The notes: generated from the letters alone by a model not told the origin. Numbered from the stretch's first letter, positions 26,012 through 35,228 are shown. The stretch is 64,000 nucleotides of DNA from Granulicella arctica (GCF_025685605.1 NZ_JAGTUT010000001.1:1116001-1180000); one strand, 5' to 3'. Numbers and translations: made by a program.

Positions 26012-27727
26012 TTAGTTGTCCAAGCGTTCATAGGGCAGATAAACCGGCTCCCACACATAAGCATGGAGCGCTTCTTCGAAGGCCTTCTCATCGGTCACTT
26101 GAGCAACCCCATCGGCGATCGCCTGCTTGCCTACAGCCTCACCCACCAACAGACCTACCTTGCGAGAATCCGCGATGGGAGGTAGCAGATTTGCGTGCTT
26201 GTCCTTTTGCGTCGGAGATAAGTCTGCAAGCTTCTTTGCGGAGGCCATAATCATGCCGTCCGTCACCCGCTTTGCCTTAGAAACAAGGATGCCGAGAGCA
26301 AGGCCAGGGAAGATGTAAGAGTTGTTGGTCTGAGTAATGTGGACGGACTTGCCATTGACGTTAACGGGGGCGAAAGGGCTGCCTGTGCCGATCAGCGCCT
26401 TTCCGTCTGTCCACTTCAGCAGATCCTCATGCGTAGCCTCTTCCCGAGAGGTGGGATTCGACAGGGGGAAGATAACCGGGCGGTCCGTGTGCTTCGCCAT
26501 CTCACGCACGACATCTTCCGTGAAAGCTCCTGGCTGACCGGAAACACCGACCAGGACAGTAGCTTTGGCATTGCGAACGACATCAAGCAAAGAAATCTTA
26601 TCCCCTTCGGACAACATCCACCCCTCCAGGTCGGCCTTCTTCCGCACAAATGGCTGCTGGTTGGGACGATTGTCTTTTCCGCCATCTACCAAAAGGCCAT
26701 AACGACCGACTGCGTAAAAGCGATTGAGAGCTTGCTCTTCGCTCAGGCCCGCCTGTTTCATGGCGGTGAGCATCAGGTTCGCTATGCCGACTCCGGCGGA
26801 GCCAAAGCCGAGAAACACAACCGTCTGTTGCTCAAGCGGAATGCCGGTTGCATTCACCGCCGCCAGCAGAGTCGCGGTAGTCACGGCGGCAGTTCCCTGA
26901 ATATCGTCATTGAAGGTGCAGAGTTGGTCGCGGTAGCGCTCCAGGAGACGAGCTGCATTCGAGCCCGCAAAGTCCTCCCATTGCAGAAGGACATGCGGCC
27001 AGCGGCGCTTAACGGCCAAAACAAAGGCTTCAACGAAGTCGTCATACTCCTGGCCGCCGACTCGCTTATTCCGCCAGCCTACGTAGATAGGATCGTTGAG
27101 ACGGTCTTCATTGTCCGTCCCGACATCGAGCAGCACCGGCAAGCAGTGCTCCGGATGGATGCCGGCAAGAGCGGTATAGAGCGCCATCTTGCCGATGGGA
27201 ATTCCCATGCCTCCAGCGCCCTGGTCCCCTAATCCGAGGATGCGCTCTCCATCGCTGACGACGATGCATCGTACGTCGTCATAGCGAGGATCGGAGAGCA
27301 TCTGCTCAATCCGATTCCTGTTGGGATAGCTGATGAACAGGCCTCGCGGCTTGCGCCAGATCTCACTGAAACGCTGACACCCTTCGCCAACACCTGGCGT
27401 GTAGACGACTGGGAGTAGCTCTTCTACATGATGTTCTATCAAGGAATAGAACAAAGTCTCATTCGTATCCTGGAGATCACGCATGAAACTGTACTTGCCA
27501 AAGACGGTCAGCTCAGTTTCCAGGGCCTTCTTCCGACGTTCCAGCTGTTGCTCCAAAGTCCCTTCGTCTAGAGGTAGCAACCCATGGAGGGCGAAGGTAT
27601 CTCTTTCTTCTTCTGTAAAAGCCGTTCCCTTATTGAGTCGAGAGTTATTCAATAGATCGTAACCAGAAAGCCTGGTCCGAATTACGCCCCTCTTCGTATC
27701 GCTCTTTGTCTGCGCTGTTATCTTCAT
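26012..27727 (-). CDS. maeA: NAD-dependent malic enzyme (SfcA/MaeA type)
   Basis: A 571-residue malic enzyme close in length to Escherichia coli MaeA. Seen: GTAFTEEERDTF, VVYTPGVGEGCQRF, the canonical VSDGERILGLGDQGAGGMGIP, QWEDFAGSNAARLLERY, FNDDIQGTAAV and GFGSAGVGIANL, TNNSYIFPGLALG. It oxidatively decarboxylates malate to pyruvate. It differs from the malic enzyme at 22,475 in these motifs and is not a recent copy of it. AAGGAG stands eight bases before the ATG. Next on the same strand is poxB, making a malate to pyruvate to acetate pair. Confidence 0.93.
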   Translation of the reverse strand: MKITAQTKSDTKRGVIRTRLSGYDLLNNSRLNKGTAFTEEERDTFALHGLLPLDEGTLEQQLERRKKALETELTVFGKYSFMRDLQDTNETLFYSLIEHHVEELLPVVYTPGVGEGCQRFSEIWRKPRGLFISYPNRNRIEQMLSDPRYDDVRCIVVSDGERILGLGDQGAGGMGIPIGKMALYTALAGIHPEHCLPVLLDVGTDNEDRLNDPIYVGWRNKRVGGQEYDDFVEAFVLAVKRRWPHVLLQWEDFAGSNAARLLERYRDQLCTFNDDIQGTAAVTTATLLAAVNATGIPLEQQTVVFLGFGSAGVGIANLMLTAMKQAGLSEEQALNRFYAVGRYGLLVDGGKDNRPNQQPFVRKKADLEGWMLSEGDKISLLDVVRNAKATVLVGVSGQPGAFTEDVVREMAKHTDRPVIFPLSNPTSREEATHEDLLKWTDGKALIGTGSPFAPVNVNGKSVHITQTNNSYIFPGLALGILVSKAKRVTDGMIMASAKKLADLSPTQKDKHANLLPPIADSRKVGLLVGEAVGKQAIADGVAQVTDEKAFEEALHAYVWEPVYLPYERLDN

Positions 27728-27902
27728 CCAATCTTCTCCTTGAAACGCCGTTTCACTGGCTTCTAGTCAGAACACGCTCATCTCTATCGAAACGCAATCT
27801 GTCCCACTACGTTGAGAGCTATCGGCACTCGCATCAACTGATTCGGCAACCATTAACAAACAGATACACGCCAAACAAATGTTCTGCATTCGACTTCCTT
27901 CG

Positions 27903-28877
27903 TTAGCGGGTCAAATAAAGCAGTGTCGGTATAGTCGCGGCCAGTAGCAGTGTCGAGAAAAGAAGAACCGAAGCAGACTCTGCCTCTGAAGATTGATACT
28001 TTGCAGCAAGCAATGTAACGGTCGTCGCGGGGGGGAAACCGCAACAGACAATTGCTTCACGATAGACAGGCCCGGTGATATGAAGCAACATTGCCAAACC
28101 AAACAAGAACATAGACTGGATGCTGACGCGCCCCAGGGTACCAAGTAAGACTGCCCTCGAGAACATCATGCGATGAGCGGCTAGTATTAGTCCGACAGCG
28201 AAGACGGCAACGCCAGACGTAGCTGATCCTATAAAAGTGAATGAGCTACTCACGATGGTAGGCATATGCTTACCGCTCATAGCTAGAGCACAGCCGAGGA
28301 TGGGGGCCCACAAGAGGGGGGAGCTTAACCCAGCCTTGAGCCCGTCGATTGCTGGATTTCTCGGCGGGTTCGCTGAAGCCTTGCCTTGCGCCGTCTCTCC
28401 CGCGTGCGCTATCTTCCCAGCCGCATCGATCTCAAACAATATGACAGCCACAGGAACTGCAAAATTGATTGCCAGTGCAACAAGGCCTACAGCCCCAATC
28501 GCTGTGCTCCCTAGTAGGGGTGACAGGACTGCAACACCAAATACGGGCGTCGCCGAGGTGGAAAGCATCAACGAGAAGACTAAACTGCGCGTCGTCTGCA
28601 CGTGACAGAGCTTGTGCAGCACGAAATGAGCGAGAAGCAAAAGACCGAGATGAACTCCGAGAAGGCAAAGCGCCAGTTTGACTTGAGCGACAAGTAGATC
28701 ACGGGGCAGAGCTGCCATCCCAACAAAGAGCGACGCAGGAAGAGCAAAGCCGAGCGCCAACTTGCTAAGCCCGGACGCCTGATCCCCATTGAAGGAGTGG
28801 GCCTTACCGGCAAGGTAACCGAGAAGTAAGACAAGGAATACAGGGACAAGAGCACCACATAACTCGGCAATATTCAT
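27903..28877 (-). CDS. AEC family transporter (auxin-efflux-carrier/MdcF type)
   Basis: A 324-residue membrane protein with about ten helices in two repeats, starting with LVPVFLVLLLGYLAGKA and containing the family's broken helices (FGVAVLSPLLG; CCGFPPATTVTLLAAKY). AEC members in bacteria export or exchange malonate, malate or other organic acids. GAAGGAGACGTC precedes the ATG. It is upstream of maeA and poxB on the same strand with 175 bases between, so a dicarboxylate or malate role is the best inference. The charged central loop (about residues 155-180) is typical. Confidence 0.85.
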   Translation of the reverse strand: MNIAELCGALVPVFLVLLLGYLAGKAHSFNGDQASGLSKLALGFALPASLFVGMAALPRDLLVAQVKLALCLLGVHLGLLLLAHFVLHKLCHVQTTRSLVFSLMLSTSATPVFGVAVLSPLLGSTAIGAVGLVALAINFAVPVAVILFEIDAAGKIAHAGETAQGKASANPPRNPAIDGLKAGLSSPLLWAPILGCALAMSGKHMPTIVSSSFTFIGSATSGVAVFAVGLILAAHRMMFSRAVLLGTLGRVSIQSMFLFGLAMLLHITGPVYREAIVCCGFPPATTVTLLAAKYQSSEAESASVLLFSTLLLAATIPTLLYLTR

Positions 28878-28970
28878 GACGTCTCCTTCAGGGCAACACC
28901 TTCGTAGCTGGCCGGGAGATCATGATATCGACGGCCTGTCCATAGCACTGTTCGTGCTGAGTGCAGCAGT

Positions 28971-28994
28971 AATGGGCTCAGCTTTGAGCCCATT
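28971..28994. other. Hairpin in the divergent AEC/TPR intergenic region
   Basis: AATGGGCTCA-GCTT-TGAGCCCATT is a perfect 10-bp stem with a tetraloop. Weaker 5-bp hairpins flank it (AGCAC/GTGCT upstream, TAGCC/GGCTA downstream). It lies between two divergent genes, so it may be an operator or an mRNA leader structure rather than a terminator. The remaining 307-base gap holds the leader repeat at 29,085. Confidence 0.45.
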
Positions 28995-29084
28995 GCGGGT
29001 CTCCTAGCCTCTTTGGCTATCGCATAAACGAGACATCATGCAATTTCAGAACTAGCAGCATCGCCGATCTCCTAGATCATTGTG

Positions 29085-29152
29085 GTGCCGAAAGAGTCAG
29101 TTCCTTTGTCGCATCACACTCTTCTGTGTCTATTCGTTGGGTTACTCCAATA
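29085..29152 (+). repeat. Leader segment repeated at 33,749-33,814
   Basis: This stretch upstream of the TPR gene matches 33,749-33,814 at roughly three of four bases, including the identical CTTCTGTGTCT and ATTCGTT/GTTCGTT cores. A second shared block covers the TPR gene start (GCATGACGTTCAGATCC, exact in both, 29,195 and 33,958). Confidence 0.6.
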
Positions 29153-29184
29153 CACAGTGCGGCCCTGGAGATCAGTTCAACAGT

Positions 29185-30843
29185 ATGCTTAACAGCATGA
29201 CGTTCAGATCCGTTGTGGTGTTCCTTTGTGTCGCTAGCATCTCTTCTTTATCCTTAGCACAGCATCACCACAACGGTGGTGAAGGCGTTCCGTCAGAAGC
29301 CCTCATAAAGGTCGGCACGGTGCATTTTCCAATCTCGTGCAGTGCCGACGTGCAGGTTCCATTTGAACGTGGCGTCGCTATGCTTCACTCCTTCTGGTAC
29401 GAAGAAGCTCGCAAGCAGTTTGCTTCCGTGGCCCACTACGATCCCTCATGCGCCATGGCACAGTGGGGCCTCGCTATGACCGAATGGCGCCCCTTCTGGG
29501 ACGGCATGCCGGAGGAAAGGCGGAGGGCAGGAATCGCGGAGATTGACGAAGCAGCTGCGCTCCACCCCAAGACCGACCGCGAACGCCTCTATATCGCCGC
29601 ATTGAGCACTTACCTGCACTCTGACCCCGCACAGAACGCGGTGGCGGTTGGTATATATGCAAATGCGATGGCCAGTCTGCACACTGCCTATCCCAGCGAT
29701 GTTGAAGCCTTGGCCTTCTACGGTCTGGGTCTCTCAGCCGCCGCGGCTCTGGATCCGAAAGATCCTATTGCGGCAGATCGTAAAGCCTTGGCGGTACTGA
29801 TGCCTGGCTTCGATGCGCACCCAAACCACCCCGGTTTTGCACACTACATCATCCATACATGCGACAACCCTCAACTTGCCCGTGAAGCGCTGCCGGCGGC
29901 AGAGAAGTACGCAGCCATCGCGCCCGCCTCGGCCCATGCCCTTCATATGCCTGGCCACATTTTCGCGCGGCTAGGCATGTGGCAGGAAGATATCGCAGCC
30001 AATCTCGCGTCGGTCCGCGCTTCGGAACTGGCCGCGAAAGAGCACCTCGACGGAGTCGCCCATGAGATGCACGCCTATGAGTTCCTGCTTTACGCCTACC
30101 TGCAGGACGGTGATGATGCGCATGCTCGAGAGATTTATCAAAATACCAATCCGCTGATTCAGCATCTGGCAGCGATCCCCGGCATCCAGAATGACGGCAT
30201 GTACTTGTATACCTCGTACATGCAGGTTGAATTTCCTTCTATTTACCATCTGGAGCGCCACGAGTGGAAAGACGTTCTTGCGATCTCGGAACCACCCCCT
30301 CCGCTCATCTCGTCGCGTTATTTTCGTCTATGGGCACAAACAATTGCCGCTGGCCACTTACGTGATGCCGACGTAGCCGATCAGGCCGTAGCGAGCGCGC
30401 AGTCAATTTACAGGACTGTCGCAGCCGAGGGTTCGCCGATCTCGGCAGAAATCCACGTGACTCTTCTGACGATGCAGGCGTGGCAGAGCTACGCGCATCA
30501 TCGTGACGCCGAAGCTCTTGCGCAACTCTCAGCTTCCGCTGATGAACAAGATCGGGTAGGACAGGGCGAGGTTGATATCCCAGCGCGAGAAATGTACGCT
30601 GACATGCTTCTTGCGGAGGGGCGCCCTGCTGAGGCCCTGGCCCAGTATGAGATCGATTTGAAGCTGAGTCCCAACCGCTTCAACGGACTCGCAGGCGCGG
30701 CTCAAGCCGCAGTGGGCGCTGGCCGAAAGGACGAGGCTGGCCGCCTCTACGGCCAGCTACTACAAGTCACCCACGGTGGACGGCAGTCACAACGCCCGGA
30801 AATCAGTAGAGCACGCGCATTTCTGCAACAGACGAAAAATTAG
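29185..30843 (+). CDS. Secreted tetratricopeptide-repeat protein
   Basis: A 552-residue protein with a signal peptide (TFRSVVVFLCVASISSLSLAQ) and a histidine-rich mature start (HHHNGG). Helical repeats of TPR style run through it (PFERGVAMLHSFWYEEARKQF, LAEGRPAEALAQYEIDLKLS at the end). Conserved histidines occur in HYIIHTCDNP and HALHMPGHIFARLG, a pattern of a TPR family widespread in Acidobacteriota, often of unknown function. The start is uncertain: 29,185 and 29,197 both lie near the signal, and longer versions from 29,080 lack a sensible leader. It is divergent from the AEC gene. No enzyme function can be given. Confidence 0.75.
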   Translation: MLNSMTFRSVVVFLCVASISSLSLAQHHHNGGEGVPSEALIKVGTVHFPISCSADVQVPFERGVAMLHSFWYEEARKQFASVAHYDPSCAMAQWGLAMTEWRPFWDGMPEERRRAGIAEIDEAAALHPKTDRERLYIAALSTYLHSDPAQNAVAVGIYANAMASLHTAYPSDVEALAFYGLGLSAAAALDPKDPIAADRKALAVLMPGFDAHPNHPGFAHYIIHTCDNPQLAREALPAAEKYAAIAPASAHALHMPGHIFARLGMWQEDIAANLASVRASELAAKEHLDGVAHEMHAYEFLLYAYLQDGDDAHAREIYQNTNPLIQHLAAIPGIQNDGMYLYTSYMQVEFPSIYHLERHEWKDVLAISEPPPPLISSRYFRLWAQTIAAGHLRDADVADQAVASAQSIYRTVAAEGSPISAEIHVTLLTMQAWQSYAHHRDAEALAQLSASADEQDRVGQGEVDIPAREMYADMLLAEGRPAEALAQYEIDLKLSPNRFNGLAGAAQAAVGAGRKDEAGRLYGQLLQVTHGGRQSQRPEISRARAFLQQTKN

Positions 30844-31087
30844 GCAGGATAATCTCACGCGAGCTTGTAACTGTATTTTCCATGACATCCGACAGCAGAT
30901 CGTTGCATAGTTGATTAGGCAGAACGTGGGTAGAAGGGTGGCCCTTACTGCAATTCATCTCTCTTAGCTCAACGAAACCTCCGGTTCGGTCGCGACTCCG
31001 CGCCCGAACACTGCACTTGTCGAAGGGGTTCAGGAAGCCTGATCTGATTCTATTCGCTCCTCCGCGACCGAAGTAAGCACAGTCAAG

Positions 31088-31152
31088 GTTGAAAGCCGAA
31101 GTCGATTGATGTTCTGATCACATCCCTCGAATACAAGCCAATCTAGGAGTAC
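31088..31152 (+). pseudogene. 3'-end relic of a malic enzyme gene
   Basis: These 65 bases match the last codons of the malic enzyme at 24,029-24,095 (coding for VEKPKSIDKLITSLEYKPIYE), with blocks such as TGATCACATC and CTCGAATACAA identical. A missing base and a stop (TAG in place of TAC) break the reading. Nothing of the rest of the gene is found upstream, so a third malic enzyme gene was deleted here. The rest of the 386-base gap holds only an AACAAAG...CTTTGTT dyad just downstream, perhaps the old terminator. Confidence 0.7.
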
Positions 31153-31229
31153 TCGCGAGAACAAAGCGAGCCCGAGCGGCCCCTTTGTTGTTCATTCACG
31201 CATTTGCTCAATGAGAAAGGCACCCAGAC

Positions 31230-31586
31230 TTAATCGCTGATGAAATGTGGGTCCGCTCCCGGTGCGAAAATCACATAGGCCCGCTTCCACGGATCGTCAT
31301 TTAACAAACGCCAAGAGTGACCAGTTCCACTGTTATCCTCTGCCAGAAGAACGTCACCCGGCCGAACGATGAAGGACTCACCCGTCCGGGTGGTGAACTC
31401 CAAGACGCCTGCCAATGTGATGACATATTGCAGTGTTGGAGCGTTATGCCACTCTAAGGCGGAATGCGATGGTGTCTCTTTGAACTCGATTGACCTTGCA
31501 TCAACGAGTTGTTTTGCCTTTATACTCCCGCGCACAACATGGGAGTCTCCATCGGTCCCAGTAAATAATCGAAATGCTCGAATCAT
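31230..31586 (-). CDS. Small cupin domain protein
   Basis: A 118-residue cupin: motif 1 EWHNAPTLQYVITLAGVLEF, motif 2 VRPGDVLLAEDNSGTGHSW. It has one His in motif 1 where two are usual, so metal binding may differ. AAGGAG precedes the ATG by six bases. It lies 14 bases downstream of mqo on the same strand and is surely co-transcribed with it. A metabolic or sensing role tied to organic acids is possible but not shown. Confidence 0.8.
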   Translation of the reverse strand: MIRAFRLFTGTDGDSHVVRGSIKAKQLVDARSIEFKETPSHSALEWHNAPTLQYVITLAGVLEFTTRTGESFIVRPGDVLLAEDNSGTGHSWRLLNDDPWKRAYVIFAPGADPHFISD

Positions 31587-31600
31587 GGATCTCCTTCAAG

Positions 31601-33115
31601 CTAAATAGCTGGTGCAGCAATATCGCTTTTGGGGCTATTGATTTTTAAAACTGTTGCTGTTTCTGCTCGAACCCGATCACAGAGCGACTTATTCTCGATA
31701 AGCGATTCTCCATAGGACGGGATCAGCTTCTTAAGTTTGACTTGCCACCCAGTTTGCATTTGCTGCGGGAAGCATTTTTCCAAAACGTTAAGCATGATTG
31801 CTACAGCAGTGGACGCCCCTGGCGAAGCTCCCAGCAGGGCTGCTAGCGAGTGATCTGCGGAGCTGACAATCTCTGTCCCGAACTCCAGGATGGCGCCTCG
31901 TTGAGGATCTTTCTTGATAATCTGAACACGCTGGCCCGCAATCTGTTCTCGCCAATGCTTCTCATCCATCTTTGGGAAAAAGGTCCGGAGCATATCGAAG
32001 CGCTGCTCGTGGGTTTCGAGGACTTGTCCGATCAAGTACTTCTCCAAGCTGAAGTTTTCAAGACCGACTGTCAGCATAGGGAGAATATTCTCTGGATCGA
32101 TGGAAGCGAACAGGTCGAAGTAGGAGCCATGCTTCAGAAACTTGCTAGAGAAGCCGGCATAGGGACCAAAAAGGAGTGAAATCTTTCCATCCACATGGCG
32201 GGTGTCAAGATGAGGCACAGACATTGGCGGAGAACCGCTGGCAGCTTTGCCGTACACCTTTGCACAGTGACGTGAAACGATCTCGGGACTATCCGATCGA
32301 AGCCAGATGCCACTCACTGGAAATCCTCCATAGCCCTTGCCTTCGGGAATGTCGGATTTCTGTAGAAGGGGAAGCGCACCTCCGCCCGCGCCGAGGAAAA
32401 CGAACCTCGCTCGCACCTGTTGTTTTTCACCTGTCTCTGTGTCGCGGATATGGATATCCCATCCTGCCTCGGAACGTTTCAGATCCTCTACGTGGCTGTT
32501 GAAGACGCATCGAAAGCGGGGCAAGGGCTTCAGCGACGCAAGCAGAATCTGAGTCAGGGCTCCGTAGTCGACATCGGTCCCAGTGATCATGCGAGTTGCG
32601 GCAGAGGGCTGGGAGGAGTCGCGCCCTTCCATCACCAGGGGAAACCACTCCTGCATCACAGCCCGATCCTCGGTGTATTCCATGCCTGCATAGCAGTGAT
32701 GCGAGGACAAGGCTTGATACCGTTTCTTCAAGAACGCGACGTTCTCCGCGCCCGAGACGAAGCTACAGTGCGGCACTGGACGGATGAAGGCAGCCGGATC
32801 AGCAATCGAGCCGTCATGAACTAAACTTGCCCAGAATTGCCGCGAAAGATCAAATTCAGTATTCACGTCTAGAGCTTTTGATATGTTGATCGAGCCGTCA
32901 CTCGTTTCAGGCGTGTAGTTTAGCTCGCAGAGAGCTGCGTGTCCGGTACCCGCGTTGTTCCAAGCGTTCGAGCTCTCTTGGGCTTCTGCGTCTAGCGCTT
33001 CGTGCAGTTCTATGCTGAGATCAGGGTCAAGCCCCTTGAGGAGCGCGGCTAGAGTCACGCTCATAATCCCTGCGCCTACTAGAAATACATCAACGGACGG
33101 TGTTGTTGACTCCAT
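31601..33115 (-). CDS. mqo: Malate:quinone oxidoreductase
   Basis: A 504-residue FAD-dependent peripheral membrane enzyme that oxidises malate to oxaloacetate and reduces quinone, an alternative to NAD-malate dehydrogenase. Seen: [19 protein letters not shown] as FAD-binding start, [22 protein letters not shown] (spread over the conserved substrate region), [31 protein letters not shown] and the end block [12 protein letters not shown]. Length fits the family. It starts a two-gene unit with the small cupin. Together with fumC, the malic enzymes and poxB it completes a malate node in this region. Confidence 0.96.
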   Translation of the reverse strand: MESTTPSVDVFLVGAGIMSVTLAALLKGLDPDLSIELHEALDAEAQESSNAWNNAGTGHAALCELNYTPETSDGSINISKALDVNTEFDLSRQFWASLVHDGSIADPAAFIRPVPHCSFVSGAENVAFLKKRYQALSSHHCYAGMEYTEDRAVMQEWFPLVMEGRDSSQPSAATRMITGTDVDYGALTQILLASLKPLPRFRCVFNSHVEDLKRSEAGWDIHIRDTETGEKQQVRARFVFLGAGGGALPLLQKSDIPEGKGYGGFPVSGIWLRSDSPEIVSRHCAKVYGKAASGSPPMSVPHLDTRHVDGKISLLFGPYAGFSSKFLKHGSYFDLFASIDPENILPMLTVGLENFSLEKYLIGQVLETHEQRFDMLRTFFPKMDEKHWREQIAGQRVQIIKKDPQRGAILEFGTEIVSSADHSLAALLGASPGASTAVAIMLNVLEKCFPQQMQTGWQVKLKKLIPSYGESLIENKSLCDRVRAETATVLKINSPKSDIAAPAI

Positions 33116-33173
33116 CTTTTAGCCCCTGCGTCAATTCCTGTGTACGCTCGCAACTCGCAAATGCTGAATCGAA

Positions 33174-33605
33174 TCAGATCGCGATTAATAGTAAGCGCGA
33201 CTGAGCATCAAGCCTTCTCCGCAGATGTGCAGGAGCCTCTTGAAGGAAAAGCTCGCACGTCGGATGGACGATCGCTTCCAATAAGTGACCGCCGCGGGTG
33301 CTACCGTCTCGCAGAGCAACTACCACGTGTGCGTGAAGTGCTGGCTTTTCCTCATAGATCGCAATGTAACCGAGCAGCGAAAGCAATTCCACCTGCTCAT
33401 GAAGATCGACAGACGTATCGTAAGCTTTGGTCTCAGGGTTATACCAAGCGAGCTTCACACTTGAAAGTGCGCCTACCGCTTTGAAGCTTGCTCCGCTGAT
33501 TCCGTTTCCTAATGCAAAATGCTTCAATCCGGCTCTGACCTCATCGCCACTATTGAAGATAAGCACGTAGATTGCCAGGGACCCCTCGATCTTCTTGAAC
33601 TTCAT
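33174..33605 (-). CDS. PPC (DUF296) domain protein
   Basis: A 143-residue protein made of one PPC/DUF296 domain: FKKIEGSLAIYVLIFNSGDEV, FALGNGISGASFKAVGALS, then LLGYIAIYEEKPALHAHVVV and RGGHLLEAIVHPTCELFL. The pattern of His residues in HAHVV and GGH is normal for bacterial members that form trimers with a metal-like site; in plants the domain accompanies AT-hook DNA binding. The function in bacteria is unclear. AGGAG precedes the ATG. A 24-bp perfect palindrome lies 34 bases upstream. It is on the same strand as mqo (58 bases apart). Confidence 0.85.
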   Translation of the reverse strand: MKFKKIEGSLAIYVLIFNSGDEVRAGLKHFALGNGISGASFKAVGALSSVKLAWYNPETKAYDTSVDLHEQVELLSLLGYIAIYEEKPALHAHVVVALRDGSTRGGHLLEAIVHPTCELFLQEAPAHLRRRLDAQSRLLLIAI

Positions 33606-33638
33606 GTTGAACTCCTGGAGGGTTGAAGAAGATCGACC

Positions 33639-33662
33639 GGAGTATGCAGATCTGCATACTCC
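33639..33662. promoter_or_regulatory. 24-bp perfect palindrome before the PPC gene
   Basis: Arms GGAGTATGCAGA and TCTGCATACTCC are exact reverse complements without spacer. It begins 34 bases upstream of the PPC start codon. This is a likely operator for the PPC gene and perhaps mqo; the protein that binds is unknown. Confidence 0.55.
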
Positions 33663-33748
33663 AATTAATTTGATAAATAGAGAAAATACGTGACGTCATG
33701 CGTGATTGAGAGGACGTCTCATAAGACCCAGCTCTAAGTATATTTTCG

Positions 33749-34003
33749 TACCGAAGGAGTGGAGTCTTGTGCTGAATCGCGCGCTTCTGTGTCTGTTCGT
33801 TCGGTTTCTCCAGCAGGCAGCAAAAGCTACGAGCCTAAGTCCGCTCGACAGTCACTACTACATCAGTAAGAATCGGAAAGCTAGAAACTTGATCTCTCGT
33901 GCAGCAGCGGCGCGCCTCATTCAGTGAAGCATTGCTCGATGATTCATGAACCTATTGCATGACGTTCAGATCCCTTGCAATGTCCTCTTGCGGCGCGAGT
34001 ACT
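33749..34003 (+). repeat. Degenerate copy of the TPR-gene 5' region
   Basis: Two blocks (33,749-33,814 and about 33,956-34,003) match the leader and the first codons of the TPR gene at 29,085-29,152 and 29,193-29,240. The second keeps an exact GCATGACGTTCAGATCC and encodes MTFRS like the TPR signal peptide, then decays. Between them is 140 bases of unrelated sequence. The 500-base gap 33,606-34,103 has no intact gene. Confidence 0.55.
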
Positions 34004-34103
34004 CTGCGCACTGCGGGAAGAGGTGCTAAGCAAAGCGTGTGCGCATCTGGCCTTTTGGCGATTCACCAGAGTTGGACAACACGGACGACACGTAGAATTG
34101 GGT

Positions 34104-35228
34104 TCAGTGACACGGGTTGTAGTTGGCCGGGGGCAGCGTCGACCCTTCAAGGGTGACTGCAATCCATGCCACATTTTGCAGGTCTACTGCAACTTCTGGC
34201 GCAATGCCTAGGAGTGCCGCAGCCTGTTCAGCGCCGCCCAAAGTCCGTACGTCGGTGTCGGAAATTCGCTGAAACAGCACGAGCGCGTTCAGATAGGCTC
34301 CATAGATGCTGGGGTGGTGAAAGCCCGCATCGGTCGGCGTGTTGCGCGTGGATGGTGAACTCCCGCTCTGATAGTTGAAGGTGAGCGAGACTCCTGAAGC
34401 ATTGCCGCCATAGGGATCAGGATTAGCGACACCGAGCGACCAAGCTAACGACCACGCGTCGCCTGTTGGCGCTATCCCTGCGATTCTCTGATTCTGTGAT
34501 GCAGCGCTGACGTAGGCGTCGTGGTACGCGGAGGTTAGGGTTCCCAGGGAAAGAAGATAGGCAGAGTCGGAAAACGGCGCCGCTGCAGTGCTCAGACGAT
34601 AAGCGGTATCGGCAGGGGCTCCGGTTTCATACAAAAAGATCGTTGCATTGGGTGCGGTCGTGTGCACGGCTGCTTCTATGGCGTTGACTGCTGTGCAGAA
34701 TGATGCAGGATTGCTTTTACTGTCTAGCGAAATGCTCGACGGGATCGGTTGGAATGTAGCCTCCTGTAATACTACGGTGTCCCAATTGGGTCGCGTGATG
34801 ACGTCGCTCCCTGCTGAGTAGTTCTGCGCGAGTGATGTTGCCGATATCGCCTCGATATGAACATCGTAGGGTAGCCCTGTCTCGTTTGCGAACTCGGCAA
34901 AGATTCCAGGAATCCCGCCCCATGGGCCCGTCTCTCCAGCGCCTGTCTCTTGTCGAGCGGCGATTGTCGTGTTGAAGTTCTCATCCACAACTTCTGCGGA
35001 GGCGACGGTCGAACCAATGCCGCCCGTTCCGGGGGTGTTGTTGTACGTGCGTACCGGCAGGTAACGGCCGTGAGTAAAACTGTCGCCCACAAAGAGCACA
35101 TGCCGAAGAGCGGGCGGCCTCGTCGTTTGATTTGGAGGAGTTGTGGTGGACGTCGAGCAGCCGATTAGACCAGACAGCAAAGCTGCAGAAGAGATGTATC
35201 GCGTAATGTTCATGTTCACTATCTTCAT
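34104..35228 (-). CDS. SGNH-hydrolase-like lipoprotein
   Basis: A 374-residue protein with a lipoprotein signal (SAALLSGLIGCSTST, Cys as lipid anchor) and a serine/threonine-rich linker, then an SGNH start LFVGDSFTHG (block I). A possible final block is HHPSIYGAYLNALV, where the catalytic His would lie. Enzymes of this fold cleave acyl esters, often on cell-envelope or plant glycans. It is predicted to sit on a membrane facing the periplasm. The start could be 35,228 or 35,213; both precede the lipobox, and neither has a strong ribosome site. It follows the nitroreductase gene closely. Confidence 0.7.
   Translation of the reverse strand: MKIVNMNITRYISSAALLSGLIGCSTSTTTPPNQTTRPPALRHVLFVGDSFTHGRYLPVRTYNNTPGTGGIGSTVASAEVVDENFNTTIAARQETGAGETGPWGGIPGIFAEFANETGLPYDVHIEAISATSLAQNYSAGSDVITRPNWDTVVLQEATFQPIPSSISLDSKSNPASFCTAVNAIEAAVHTTAPNATIFLYETGAPADTAYRLSTAAAPFSDSAYLLSLGTLTSAYHDAYVSAASQNQRIAGIAPTGDAWSLAWSLGVANPDPYGGNASGVSLTFNYQSGSSPSTRNTPTDAGFHHPSIYGAYLNALVLFQRISDTDVRTLGGAEQAAALLGIAPEVAVDLQNVAWIAVTLEGSTLPPANYNPCH

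Noticed and set aside
26339..27232. 297-codon plus-strand ORF
   Set aside because: Antisense shadow of the maeA gene, which has full family motifs on the other strand.
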